Part shown: positions 43,367-51,463 of the stretch, one piece after another | Layout: every line of letters starts with the position of its first letter | Numbering within the stretch: position 1 is the first letter of the stretch | NCBI GenBank assembly: GCA_023484515.1 | Contig: JAMDAY010000029.1 | Location: forward strand, 1-51,463 | Source: Patescibacteria group bacterium | GTDB lineage: Bacteria; Patescibacteriota; Doudnabacteria; UBA920 | Length of the DNA: 51,463 nucleotides | Direction: 5' to 3' | Translations under genes and position numbers: made by a program | The notes under the pieces: model-generated | What the model was told of the DNA's origin: nothing | Databases searched by the model: none | What the model saw: the letters and a program-made list of their open reading frames with translations, nothing else

Positions 43367-45664
43367 CTATCGCGGCCGGAAGTGGATAATCGCGGTATCC
43401 TGCACGATTTTGCCGGTAGCAGGCTGGGTTACTTTAAAAGTAATGGTATATTTTAAGCTGGCTTTGTAGGTCTGGCATAAAGGGAAAGTATCTTCCTTGG
43501 ACGAGAAGCCCAATCCAAACGGCCAATTTTCAACCGACTCTTCCCACCCGGGGGTTACACGTTCCCCGTTTAAGCTTGCTCCATAAGGGATAAATACGTC
43601 ATTTAGCGTCCCAACCAGGAAATAAGTTCCCCTGACTATTGCCGAATAAGGATATTCCTGATTAACCGTGCCGCCGTTTTCGTTTTCCAGCTTGACAGAT
43701 GAGGTAAAAATATCAGCGTTAGCGGAAGACCACTTTACGTCAACCTTGTCGCACCATTTGACCGTGGCTTCCTTTAGTCCGTTAACCGTAATGGAAGCGG
43801 CCGGATCTCCCTGCGGCAGCTTGAATTCGTATTCCAGCCACTGCTGGTCGGAAATATAATTGCCTTTGCCATGAAAGCCGCTAAACATTCCCGCCGTCAA
43901 GTAAGAATTGCCGTCCGAACTAACCAAAAGCATGTCCCGCTCGTTATCCGAAGACCCATTTTTCATTAGCCGAATCTTGGACACGGTCTTTACTGACCCT
44001 AAATCAAACTTAATGCTAGCGGCGCGGAAATTGCTTCCTTGGATGCCTTTGCAATAAATAAAGCCGTCGGGACGCTGCACGCTATTGGAGCAGGTTTCGC
44101 CAGCATTCCAATCCGTAAAAATATTTCCGTCCAAAACATTGGAAGCCGGATGCCCGGGATAAGCCGTCTCCGAACTGGCAGTGATGGTATTGGAAGGAAT
44201 CTTATTGCCTTGCGCGTCGTAAAATTCTGCCTCACGCCAAGAAACCCATCCTTCCTGCAAACTGTCAACTCTTAAATAGCGGAAAGTGGCGTTGGCCGGA
44301 AGCTGGACTGCGGGAACGGAATAAGCTTTAATGGTGTAATCGTTATAATTACTTCCCCAGGAATTATTGATGTAAGACCACAGGCGGATGTGCAAAATAC
44401 GGCCGTCGGTTGGAAGGCTGGTTACGGTTTTGGAAATGCCGGTGAGTTCGCCGGTAAAAATATCCGTTTGACCTTGTCCGCTGCCAATTTCCAGGCGGTA
44501 TTTGGCAACTCCCGTGCCAGCGGACCAGGCAAAAACGGCAGACGGGCCTGTCAAAGTAGAACCCGCGGCCGGAGAAGATAAGGTTGCTTTTACCGAAGCC
44601 GGAGTATTGTTTGCGGCTAAATCAGCCTGGCAAGCCGCTTGGGTAGAAAATGTTTTTAAGCCCTGGTACATATAAGTCCCACAAAACTGCTTTTGCGAAC
44701 AGGAAGAATGGCTGGAGTCATACCACCACAAAGTTTGGCACGAAGAAGCGCCCGAACAGTCTAAAACCATTCCGCAATTGGTTGATGGATTATAGTTAGG
44801 GCCTTGCTTGTAGCTGCAGCCCTGGGGCGGGGCTGCATAATCGCAAATAAAACCTCCCCCGTTCTCCGCCTGTAAAGTGACAAAATATTTCCTGAGCAGC
44901 AGTGTCCCTTTGCCGTTCGGAGAAGAATAATACTCCACGCGGTAACTGGTGTTGGGCTTTAAGGTTGCGGCCTTGCCGCTTTGGCTGTCAGCCGTAGCCA
45001 CTGCCAAAGGTTTGGAAAAAAGATTGTTTTTCTCCATAACGTAAATAGATCCTTGCCTGCCGTTATAGCGCTGCCAGTCAAACTGGTAGGACCATTGTCC
45101 GTTATCAAAGGATACGGGAGTGGCGGTGACTCTTAAGGCTGTGTTGCTGGAGGAAGTCACAATTACGGAAGCATAGGTTTGGGAATCGGAAGAACCTCCC
45201 CCGTTCTCCGCCTGTAAAGTGACAAAATATTTCCTGAGCAGCAGTGTCCCTTTGCCGTTCGGAGAAGAATAATACTCCACGCGGTAACTGGTGTTGGGCT
45301 TTAAGGTTGCGGCCTTGCCGCTTTGGCTGTCAGCCGTAGCCACTGCCAAAGGTTTGGAAAAAAGATTGTTTTTCTCCATAACGTAAATAGATCCTTGCCT
45401 GCCGTTATAGCGCTGCCAGTCAAACTGGTAGGACCATTGTCCGTTATCAAAGGATACGGGAGTGGCGGTGACTCTTAAGGCTGTGTTGCTGGAGGAAGTC
45501 ACAATTACGGAAGCATAGGTTTGGGTCCCCAAAACCAGGCCGGAGCGGAGATCTTCCACGGTCAAAGCCCGGGCCGGCAAAACCCAAGAAAATAACATAG
45601 TTAAAATAAAAACAGCCGGAAGCTGCCATGTCATTGCCTTTCTAAACCAAGAGGGATTTTGCAT
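43367..45664 (-). CDS. secreted protein with tandem 114-aa repeats, Cys-rich segment and discoidin/F5-8C-like domain
   Basis: Signal peptide ..FILTMLFSWVLPARA; two identical QTYASVIVTSSS... units; GCSYKQGPNYNPSTNCG...WWYDSSHSSCSQKQFCG; EAEFYDAQGNKI...ASNVLDGNIFTDWNAG. Confidence 0.85.
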   Translation of the reverse strand: MQNPSWFRKAMTWQLPAVFILTMLFSWVLPARALTVEDLRSGLVLGTQTYASVIVTSSSNTALRVTATPVSFDNGQWSYQFDWQRYNGRQGSIYVMEKNNLFSKPLAVATADSQSGKAATLKPNTSYRVEYYSSPNGKGTLLLRKYFVTLQAENGGGSSDSQTYASVIVTSSSNTALRVTATPVSFDNGQWSYQFDWQRYNGRQGSIYVMEKNNLFSKPLAVATADSQSGKAATLKPNTSYRVEYYSSPNGKGTLLLRKYFVTLQAENGGGFICDYAAPPQGCSYKQGPNYNPSTNCGMVLDCSGASSCQTLWWYDSSHSSCSQKQFCGTYMYQGLKTFSTQAACQADLAANNTPASVKATLSSPAAGSTLTGPSAVFAWSAGTGVAKYRLEIGSGQGQTDIFTGELTGISKTVTSLPTDGRILHIRLWSYINNSWGSNYNDYTIKAYSVPAVQLPANATFRYLRVDSLQEGWVSWREAEFYDAQGNKIPSNTITASSETAYPGHPASNVLDGNIFTDWNAGETCSNSVQRPDGFIYCKGIQGSNFRAASIKFDLGSVKTVSKIRLMKNGSSDNERDMLLVSSDGNSYLTAGMFSGFHGKGNYISDQQWLEYEFKLPQGDPAASITVNGLKEATVKWCDKVDVKWSSANADIFTSSVKLENENGGTVNQEYPYSAIVRGTYFLVGTLNDVFIPYGASLNGERVTPGWEESVENWPFGLGFSSKEDTFPLCQTYKASLKYTITFKVTQPATGKIVQDTAIIHFRPR
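44853..45183. repeat. about 330-bp direct tandem repeat, copy 1 (approx. coordinates)
   Basis: acctcccccgttctccgcctgtaaag ... gaagcataggtttggg, repeated immediately upstream in gene order. Confidence 0.88.
45194..45525. repeat. about 330-bp direct tandem repeat, copy 2 (approx. coordinates)
   Basis: See copy 1; period about 342 bp (114 aa). Confidence 0.88.
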
Positions 45665-45739
45665 ATTGTTTTATTTTTTATTTCTTCTTAAGCTTGTTTA
45701 CATTCTAATTATAGCAAATATTCGAAAATTTTTCAAGTT

Positions 45740-47059
45740 CTAATTGCTTTTTAAACAAACAAAAAAATCCGCCACGTTGGATCCGGTCGGACCAGTGAAG
45801 ACGAAGCTGCCAATTAACTGGAAAAATTCAAAACTGTCGTTGTCGTCCAAAAAACCGGCCGCGTTCAACTTTAAAACCTCGGCCTGCCTTAAGGACAAGC
45901 GGTCAACAATTGCGCCGGCCACCTCGGTATTGTCATGGCCGTCGGAAGCCAGGCAGGCAAATACCTGATTTTCTCCTATTACCGGCAAAGCAGCCAAGGC
46001 CATTTCCTGGTTGCGGCCGCCGCAGCCGGACCCGGTAATTTTTACCGTGCTCTCCCCCGCCCCTAAAAGGCATTCTAATTTTATATTTTGCTTCACGACT
46101 GAAGGTCCAAGCTCCCTGGCTAAGCCCTGGAAGGCGGGAGAAAATATCCTTGCCTTAAAACCCAAGTCTTCCGCTTTCTCCCGCATCGCTTCCAGCGCCG
46201 CTTCTGCGGATACCAGCAAAAAATTATGGACTCTGGCAAAATACTTTTCTTCTTTTGGGGTTTCCGCCAAAGGGCAGGAAGGCAGGCCGGCCGATTCCAA
46301 CACTTCATACTTGCGCAATATTTCTCCGGCTTCCCTTGCGGTAGTCCCGTCTTTTACCGTAGGCCCCGAAGCAACCGCGCTCAAATCATTTCCGGGGACA
46401 TCGCTAAAAATTAATCCGATTACGGTTGCCGGATAAAGCAGTTTGGCCAGCCTCCCCCCTTTTACGAGGCTGGTATGCTTGCGGACCGTGTTCAATTCCT
46501 GGATAGCCGCGCCCTTTAAAGTTAAAGACTTAAATATCTCCGCTTCTTGCGTCGCGGATATTTCAAAGGGCAAGCAGAATAACGCACTGCCTCCGCCGGA
46601 CACCGCGCAAATGACCAAATCCCGTCTCCCCGGTTCTTCCACAAGTCCGGCCATTTCTTTGGTATGACATATATTGATTTCGGAAACGAAAGGATGCGTA
46701 CCTTTCAAGCCAATTATTTTTCCAATTTTTTTTCTGGTATTTTTTGCCTCCTCCAAATTTTCGGCAACATCCAGGGCATAACCGCCCGTTAATTTATCTC
46801 CTATAACATCGCCAATGGCGGCGGCTGTTTCCCAAGCCGCCTTGCCGAAACCCAGAAAAAAAATCCGGTCAAAATCTTTCAGGTTGAACTTTTGTCCGTT
46901 GACGGCGAAGGTATTTTTTTTACGGTTAAATTTAATTGAAGCGTCTACGGCCTTGGTTGTATTAATCGCCTCGTATCCCGCCTCCGCAATTAACAGCGCC
47001 TGTTTGCGCAACGGCGAAATGGCGAGCTGTTGAAAATTTTTTATTATATATGCCGCCAT
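45740..47059 (-). CDS. glycerate 2-kinase (DUF4147/MOFRL family)
   Basis: VCAVSGGGSALFCLP, LNTVRKHTSLVKGGRLAKLLYPATVIGLIFSDVPGNDLSAVASGPTV, GSGCGGRNQEMALAAL, ASDGHDNTEVAGAIVD. Confidence 0.93.
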   Translation of the reverse strand: MAAYIIKNFQQLAISPLRKQALLIAEAGYEAINTTKAVDASIKFNRKKNTFAVNGQKFNLKDFDRIFFLGFGKAAWETAAAIGDVIGDKLTGGYALDVAENLEEAKNTRKKIGKIIGLKGTHPFVSEINICHTKEMAGLVEEPGRRDLVICAVSGGGSALFCLPFEISATQEAEIFKSLTLKGAAIQELNTVRKHTSLVKGGRLAKLLYPATVIGLIFSDVPGNDLSAVASGPTVKDGTTAREAGEILRKYEVLESAGLPSCPLAETPKEEKYFARVHNFLLVSAEAALEAMREKAEDLGFKARIFSPAFQGLARELGPSVVKQNIKLECLLGAGESTVKITGSGCGGRNQEMALAALPVIGENQVFACLASDGHDNTEVAGAIVDRLSLRQAEVLKLNAAGFLDDNDSFEFFQLIGSFVFTGPTGSNVADFFVCLKSN

Positions 47060-47103
47060 ACCATTTTTATTCCTTAAATCTAATTTAATGCTTTAAACTA
47101 ACT

Positions 47104-47139
47104 TACTGCAATTATTCACGTCCGTGAATAATTGCAGTA
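47104..47139. repeat. 36-bp near-perfect palindrome (17-bp arms, 2-nt centre)
   Basis: tactgcaattattcacg-tc-cgtgaataattgcagta, in the gap between two minus-strand genes. Confidence 0.85.
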
Positions 47140-47151
47140 GGGTATTTATTT

Positions 47152-48429
47152 TTAGGCCTCCTCCATCATATCCCATACTGCGGCGGCCACGTTGCGCGGG
47201 TTGCCTAACAGAGGGTCGTGATGAAGGTTAATGAACGGCAAGGAATTGGCTTCTATAAAACCGCAACACTGCCCTTTCCAGCTCTGGGTTATGTCCGGAA
47301 TTATAAAATCAAAACCGATTATGGGGTCGCCCAGCGCCGCCGCCGCTTTTTCAAACAACTCTTTGTTGTCAGGATGGCAAATATCCATATCTTCCGAAGA
47401 AGAACCGCCGTATCCCACCCCGATTTTTTCCGACAGGCAGACCGGTTGCCCCGCAGCCGGCACAGACAGCAGGCTCAAGCCCTGGCGCGCCAAAAAAAGT
47501 TTCATACGATCGTCTATAACAATATCCTTAACTTTCGGATGGGACAGCGAATTCTTTATCCCAATAAGCGCTTTAATGCTGGAAATGCCGTCCCCTACCA
47601 TTTGCGGCGGATCGCCGCGCAAGACGCCCCGCAATTTTCCGTTAATTAAGGTTGCGCGGTAAACCGGCCCGAACAATTGTTCTTCCACCACTACCCAATG
47701 GCAAAGCTGTTTGGCCGCGGCATAGGCTTTTTCCAGTTCCGCATCGGAATTGACAAAAGTCGTGGTGTGCCGGCCGCGGCTGCCGGTGCGCGGCTTGACT
47801 ATTACCGGCATGCCTTTTGATTCTTGGCCTTTATCTTCAGAAACAGAATTTCTTATTTCCTTAAAGATTTTTTTTGCCTTGCGCAGGGTCCTGGCAGTGC
47901 CGCCGGCGGGCACGGGCATTCCGGCTTGCAAAAATCTTTTTTTTAAAAACACCTTGTCATCCATGACATCTAAAATTTTTTCGTCGTATCCGGTCGGCCG
48001 CGGCAAACCGCTAAAGACAATTTTAAATTCCTTGTCTTTTATCTTCTGTTCCAAGGCGCCATGTGCCGCCACTAACCGCTTCTTTTCGGCAATATAAATA
48101 TCCAAAGGCTTGCCTAAAAACAATATTTCCGCCATGTCCAAACCGCGCTTTTCCGCTTCCTCCCACAGCACCTGAGCGCGCCTCACTTTGCACTTAACCG
48201 GATCTTTTTGCAATTTAATGACGCGTAAAAATGTTAAGATTTTCACTATCTGCCAGGACAAATTTAAATGCCGCAGCAATTGCTTAACCTTGCCCAGCAA
48301 GGGGTTGTACATTAGAATGCGGCGCAACGGGGTAAGCAATACGTTGGATGATTCAAAATACCATGCCAGCAAGTGCGGAGTGGGATTGTTTCCGCAATGG
48401 GGGCAAGTTGCAGCTGTTGTTTGGCTCAT
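47152..48429 (-). CDS. ATP-grasp domain protein (cyanophycin-synthetase/glutamate-ligase-like) with N-terminal CxxC
   Basis: VMDDKVFLKKRFLQAGMPVPAGG, PVIVKPRTGSRGRHTTTFV, WVVVEEQLFGPVYRATLINGKLRGVLRGDPPQMVGDG. Confidence 0.85.
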   Translation of the reverse strand: MSQTTAATCPHCGNNPTPHLLAWYFESSNVLLTPLRRILMYNPLLGKVKQLLRHLNLSWQIVKILTFLRVIKLQKDPVKCKVRRAQVLWEEAEKRGLDMAEILFLGKPLDIYIAEKKRLVAAHGALEQKIKDKEFKIVFSGLPRPTGYDEKILDVMDDKVFLKKRFLQAGMPVPAGGTARTLRKAKKIFKEIRNSVSEDKGQESKGMPVIVKPRTGSRGRHTTTFVNSDAELEKAYAAAKQLCHWVVVEEQLFGPVYRATLINGKLRGVLRGDPPQMVGDGISSIKALIGIKNSLSHPKVKDIVIDDRMKLFLARQGLSLLSVPAAGQPVCLSEKIGVGYGGSSSEDMDICHPDNKELFEKAAAALGDPIIGFDFIIPDITQSWKGQCCGFIEANSLPFINLHHDPLLGNPRNVAAAVWDMMEEA

Positions 48430-48480
48430 GGATTGTTTTATATTTAACCAACCTGTGATATTTTACCCTCCAAATCCGCT

Positions 48481-50295
48481 TTAAGGAACAATAACATAAC
48501 TGTCAGGAGTTATAGCCCAAGACCCGCCAGGGCCGGTGGAAAAATCCGAACTTATGAGCCCGCTGTCATAAATGAGGGTTGCGCCGCCGTCCATGGTAAT
48601 TTGCTTGGCCGTAAGTTCTTTTAAGGCGGAGCCGCCGCTAATATGGACATTGCCGTTTTGGGCAACCACCACCACGGAACCGGCGCCTCCCGACATGGAC
48701 ACCGCATCATATCCGCCGCAACCGGGCGCAACCGGGCAGGCGCTGGTAGTAATTAAAAACGGATAACTGCCGGCCACTCCCGAGCCGTAAAAATCGGAGC
48801 CCCCGTTCAATACGACATAGCCGTCGCTGACAATTGCGCCTGAACTGGCGCCGTAGCTGGGCGAAAGGCGGATATTTCCTCCGCCGGTCAAAGTAATATT
48901 ACCCTCCACCCACAGCGTGCCGGTAACCGTAAGCGTGCCGCCACCGTCAACCAGCAAATTTCCCGTAATTTTTATGGGTCCCAGGCTGCCGCCTTGCCAG
49001 TCAATATGGTGATCTCCGGCAATTGTTCCGCCCGCCGCCGCTTCATTTTTCCAGTCTTGGATATTCTGGTCGGACAGAGGCATTGGTTCAGGCGAAGGAT
49101 CGCCGCGGCTCATGTCGCAAGCCTTGTTATTATGGCTGCCCGTCTGGCAGTACAAATTTCCCTCCACGCTTGCTCCCGCCACCGTATGGGCCCAAGCATC
49201 ACCTTGCCCTCCGCTGCCAATATAAACGCCGCCCACGTAGGTGCTTCCTCCGATCGTGGAAGTTCCCCCTCCCAAATAAATTTGGAAATAGCCGTCAAGC
49301 CCGGCCGGAGAAGTATCCGACCAGCTGGAACCGAACCGGCCGACCTTAGCCTGCCCATTGGCGTAGCCATTGTTATTGGCGCCAATAATATAATATTTGG
49401 AGGAATTGGACGAGGCGTCTATAACCAACCAGTAAGTTTGCGAAGGGTCTAAAACCGGGGCAGATGGCATGGTTACGGTTATCCATCCGAAATTGGCGGT
49501 GACTGCGGAAGCCGCCAGCGTTCCGCTCAATAAAACTTCAGTGCCCGGACTGCCGGAATTGTCATTGACAATTTTCACCACCGCATTGGAAGGAGATCCG
49601 ACTTTTTTAAGATAAAATTGGACATTGTTCAACGGCGTGGCTGCGGAAATTCTGAAACTTTGGGCAAAATCCTGCGTGGCGGTAGTGTTGGCAAAGATAA
49701 TGCAGTTCGTGCCGGAACATGCAGTAATGTCCGGCGGATTATTGTTTACCTGGTCAGGCGCCAAAGCCGGCGGATTGGCCGCCGTCGCGCTGCCGGTAAT
49801 ATGGACACCATTGGTAGCCGCAATATTCCCATTGGAGTATATATTTCCGTTAACCGCGGATCCGCCGCTCATGACAAATCCGCCGTTGCCCGCCTGTACT
49901 CCGTAATTAAAGGCTATGACGGAATCATCCACAGACAGTACGGCTTTAACTGTCCTTGCGGACTGGGGATTACTGCTGTCTGGAATATATCCGGTGGAAG
50001 TTATTATTTTACTATTACCGGACAAGGCAGTCACTAAAACCGTGAAGACGCCGCTCCCTAAAACCGTATTGCTTTCCCCGCTGTAATTAGGGTCTTGATT
50101 CAAGGCGTCAACGGCCTTATCCAGGCCGGCTTCGGCCAAATACAGGGCCTGGTCTTTTTGCAAAGCCTGGCGTTCCCCGCGCAAATTTACGGTGGTGTAA
50201 TTCATAATGGCTGCCGCGGCAGTCATAATAATTGCCAGGAACACCAAGGCAAAAATTATTATCTGCCCTTGCTGAGTTCTGTTTTTCATAATCAA
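48481..50295 (-). CDS. PilX-like pseudopilin fused to a large extracellular domain
   Basis: MKNRTQQGQIIIFALVFLAIIMTAAAAIMNYTTVNLRGERQALQKDQALYLAEAGLDKA; bactofilin-like GGSAVNGNIYSNGNI.. stretches. Confidence 0.8.
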   Translation of the reverse strand: MIMKNRTQQGQIIIFALVFLAIIMTAAAAIMNYTTVNLRGERQALQKDQALYLAEAGLDKAVDALNQDPNYSGESNTVLGSGVFTVLVTALSGNSKIITSTGYIPDSSNPQSARTVKAVLSVDDSVIAFNYGVQAGNGGFVMSGGSAVNGNIYSNGNIAATNGVHITGSATAANPPALAPDQVNNNPPDITACSGTNCIIFANTTATQDFAQSFRISAATPLNNVQFYLKKVGSPSNAVVKIVNDNSGSPGTEVLLSGTLAASAVTANFGWITVTMPSAPVLDPSQTYWLVIDASSNSSKYYIIGANNNGYANGQAKVGRFGSSWSDTSPAGLDGYFQIYLGGGTSTIGGSTYVGGVYIGSGGQGDAWAHTVAGASVEGNLYCQTGSHNNKACDMSRGDPSPEPMPLSDQNIQDWKNEAAAGGTIAGDHHIDWQGGSLGPIKITGNLLVDGGGTLTVTGTLWVEGNITLTGGGNIRLSPSYGASSGAIVSDGYVVLNGGSDFYGSGVAGSYPFLITTSACPVAPGCGGYDAVSMSGGAGSVVVVAQNGNVHISGGSALKELTAKQITMDGGATLIYDSGLISSDFSTGPGGSWAITPDSYVIVP

Positions 50296-50882
50296 TGGTT
50301 CTTTAAATACATATTTTGCTGCAAGCGGTTGCTGACCGGCTGGCCTTTGACGGCCGTCCTGGTTTGCAAGTCCATCCGCACCCTTTGGACTTGCGCGAAA
50401 TCCGCATTATCATAATCTAATTGCAGGCTGCCGACAACGTCGCTAAGGATTTTAAATTTACCCTGCCTGCTGCTGGCAGCGTCAGGAAAAATTTTTTCAA
50501 AAAGCTTGCCTCCGGAAACGTAAAAAACCGCATAATCCCACTTACCGCCAATGGCATTGGAATCGCTGTCAATGGAAGGCAATTGCAGCGCCAAAGAATC
50601 GGTTCCCGAATTATAAGCCGTGCCGTCCAGGGTGATGCCGGACACAACATGGCTGGCCTGGGCCGTGTATATATGCATATCCGAGGCGGCCGCGCGTCCG
50701 GATTCCAAAACCCTGACCTGCGCCTGCTGCAAGGCGTAAAGGGAGCTGTGCTGCATATACAAGGCAAACAAAGCTCCAAGCAAAACGCTGGAGACGGCAA
50801 TTACTATGAGCAGCTCCACTAAAGTAAACCCTGCTTGTCCGGACTGGAATTTATTAAATGGCATTTTATATTCCGCCTTCAA
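50292..50882 (-). CDS. prepilin-type N-terminal cleavage/methylation protein (PilW-like)
   Basis: GQAGFTLVELLIVIAVSSVLLGALFALY; overlaps the downstream gene start. Confidence 0.92.
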   Translation of the reverse strand: MKAEYKMPFNKFQSGQAGFTLVELLIVIAVSSVLLGALFALYMQHSSLYALQQAQVRVLESGRAAASDMHIYTAQASHVVSGITLDGTAYNSGTDSLALQLPSIDSDSNAIGGKWDYAVFYVSGGKLFEKIFPDAASSRQGKFKILSDVVGSLQLDYDNADFAQVQRVRMDLQTRTAVKGQPVSNRLQQNMYLKNH

Positions 50883-51243
50883 CCATTAAAGTAGTTAAAG
50901 CAACATTATGGGCATTCCTGCCCGGTTCCTGCCAGCCGACAGTAACCTTAACCTGCTTAACCTTTGCGCTATAGTCGCTTACTTCCAAATTTGCGGAACC
51001 CTGGGGCAATTGGCCTAGCAAGGAATGGGAAAACGGACCGCTGGAGGGGATGGAACTAAAGGGCGCGGCTTGCAGGTCTTCCAGTTCGCTGACGGCAATA
51101 TAGTGCGCCAATTCCTGGTATTTAACGCTGCGATTTAAAACAATGGAATTAGACGCCGCCGCGTAAATTACCAAAACCGCGCCTATAATGAACAGGCTAA
51201 TGACAACTTCTATTATGGTATAACCTTTCTGGCGACGACGCAT
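50866..51243 (-). CDS. prepilin-type protein (PilV/PilI-like minor pseudopilin)
   Basis: MRRRQKGYTIIEVVISLFIIGAVLVIYAAASN; overlaps the downstream gene start. Confidence 0.9.
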   Translation of the reverse strand: MRRRQKGYTIIEVVISLFIIGAVLVIYAAASNSIVLNRSVKYQELAHYIAVSELEDLQAAPFSSIPSSGPFSHSLLGQLPQGSANLEVSDYSAKVKQVKVTVGWQEPGRNAHNVALTTLMVEGGI

Positions 51244-51359
51244 TCTATTTTTTGTTTCTTAGCAACGTACCCTATAACGGGAAATCAAGTAAAATTTTAG
51301 CCGGCTGATTTTTATCTGTCTTGCTATAATATTATACCACCATTACCGTCTTTAAACCA

Positions 51360-51440
51360 TTAGCGCCAGCGGCTGGAATAAATTTTTTTTCCCTGTTTCC
51401 TGCGGTGTTTTTTTATCGCCACTTTTTTCTTTTTGTACAT
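51360..51440 (-). CDS. possible very small basic protein, 26 aa
   Basis: MYKKKKVAIKKHRRKQGKKIYSSRWR*: composition resembles small ribosome-associated basic proteins. Confidence 0.35.
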   Translation of the reverse strand: MYKKKKVAIKKHRRKQGKKIYSSRWR

Positions 51441-51463
51441 TTAGGCCGGTTGGTTTTTAATTT

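Noticed and set aside
217-51243. Many long antisense ORFs in the supplied track (e.g. 283..786 +, 4540..5070 +, 19751..20302 +, 31537..31998 +, 47218..47649 +)
   Set aside because: They lie opposite strong coding genes, have low-complexity or mirrored composition, lack SD sites and show no recognisable domain; treated as shadow ORFs.
1-51463. Diversity-generating retroelement, toxin-antitoxin, restriction-modification or prophage structural cluster
   Set aside because: No reverse transcriptase, template/variable repeat pair, terminase, portal/capsid or R-M genes recognised; phage-like similarity is limited to the tail-fibre-type repeats of one TM-anchored protein.
1-51463. tRNA or rRNA genes
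   Set aside because: No cloverleaf-like or rRNA-conserved stretches were recognised by eye; a tRNAscan/Infernal run would be needed to exclude them formally.
1-51463. Alternative genetic code (UGA as Gly, as in some CPR lineages)
   Set aside because: Genes end normally with TGA/TAA/TAG and the giant ORFs are open under the standard bacterial code; no in-frame UGA recoding is needed.

Overview
The window looks like a chromosomal segment of an ultra-small bacterium of the Candidate Phyla Radiation / Patescibacteria. This is inferred from gene style (Asn/Thr-rich surface proteins, an HTH-TM fibre protein, small conserved membrane proteins); there is no rRNA in the window to confirm it. The left part carries an IS30-family transposase remnant, an ABC ATPase, a dienelactone hydrolase, small ORFs, an HtrA/S1C-like protease, a CDF transporter, a 6-phosphogluconolactonase-like enzyme, an Nramp transporter interrupted by a -1 frameshift at a T6 run, the infC-rpmI-rplT operon and a PaaX/Cas2-like regulator. 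From about 18.6 kb to the end, nearly all on the minus strand, is an island of giant envelope proteins: a 2491-aa HTH-TM-collagen-'GIGTTSP' fibre, a 2625-aa beta-helix/PA14/malectin/LamG adhesin, a 1983-aa putative-Ig/LysM protein and a 765-aa discoidin-like protein. With them are a DsbA-like oxidoreductase, a 2-hydroxyacid dehydrogenase, a glycerate 2-kinase, an ATP-grasp ligase and a three-gene pseudopilin operon. The most notable observations are: (1) two homologous 153-169 bp imperfect-hairpin elements whose core is conserved while the outer and apical stems differ in sequence but stay complementary; (2) a tail-fibre-like giant protein with an N-terminal DNA-binding-type HTH domain and a possible autoproteolytic/chaperone domain; (3) two shared surface modules, a 'TVYxI...KRxFxSxxxFxSYG' repeat and an N/T-rich 'TGxAxAxxxVxNxxNTN' repeat; (4) near-identical intragenic DNA repeats in three of the giant surface genes. 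All calls were made by eye from the sequence and supplied translations; no searches were run.
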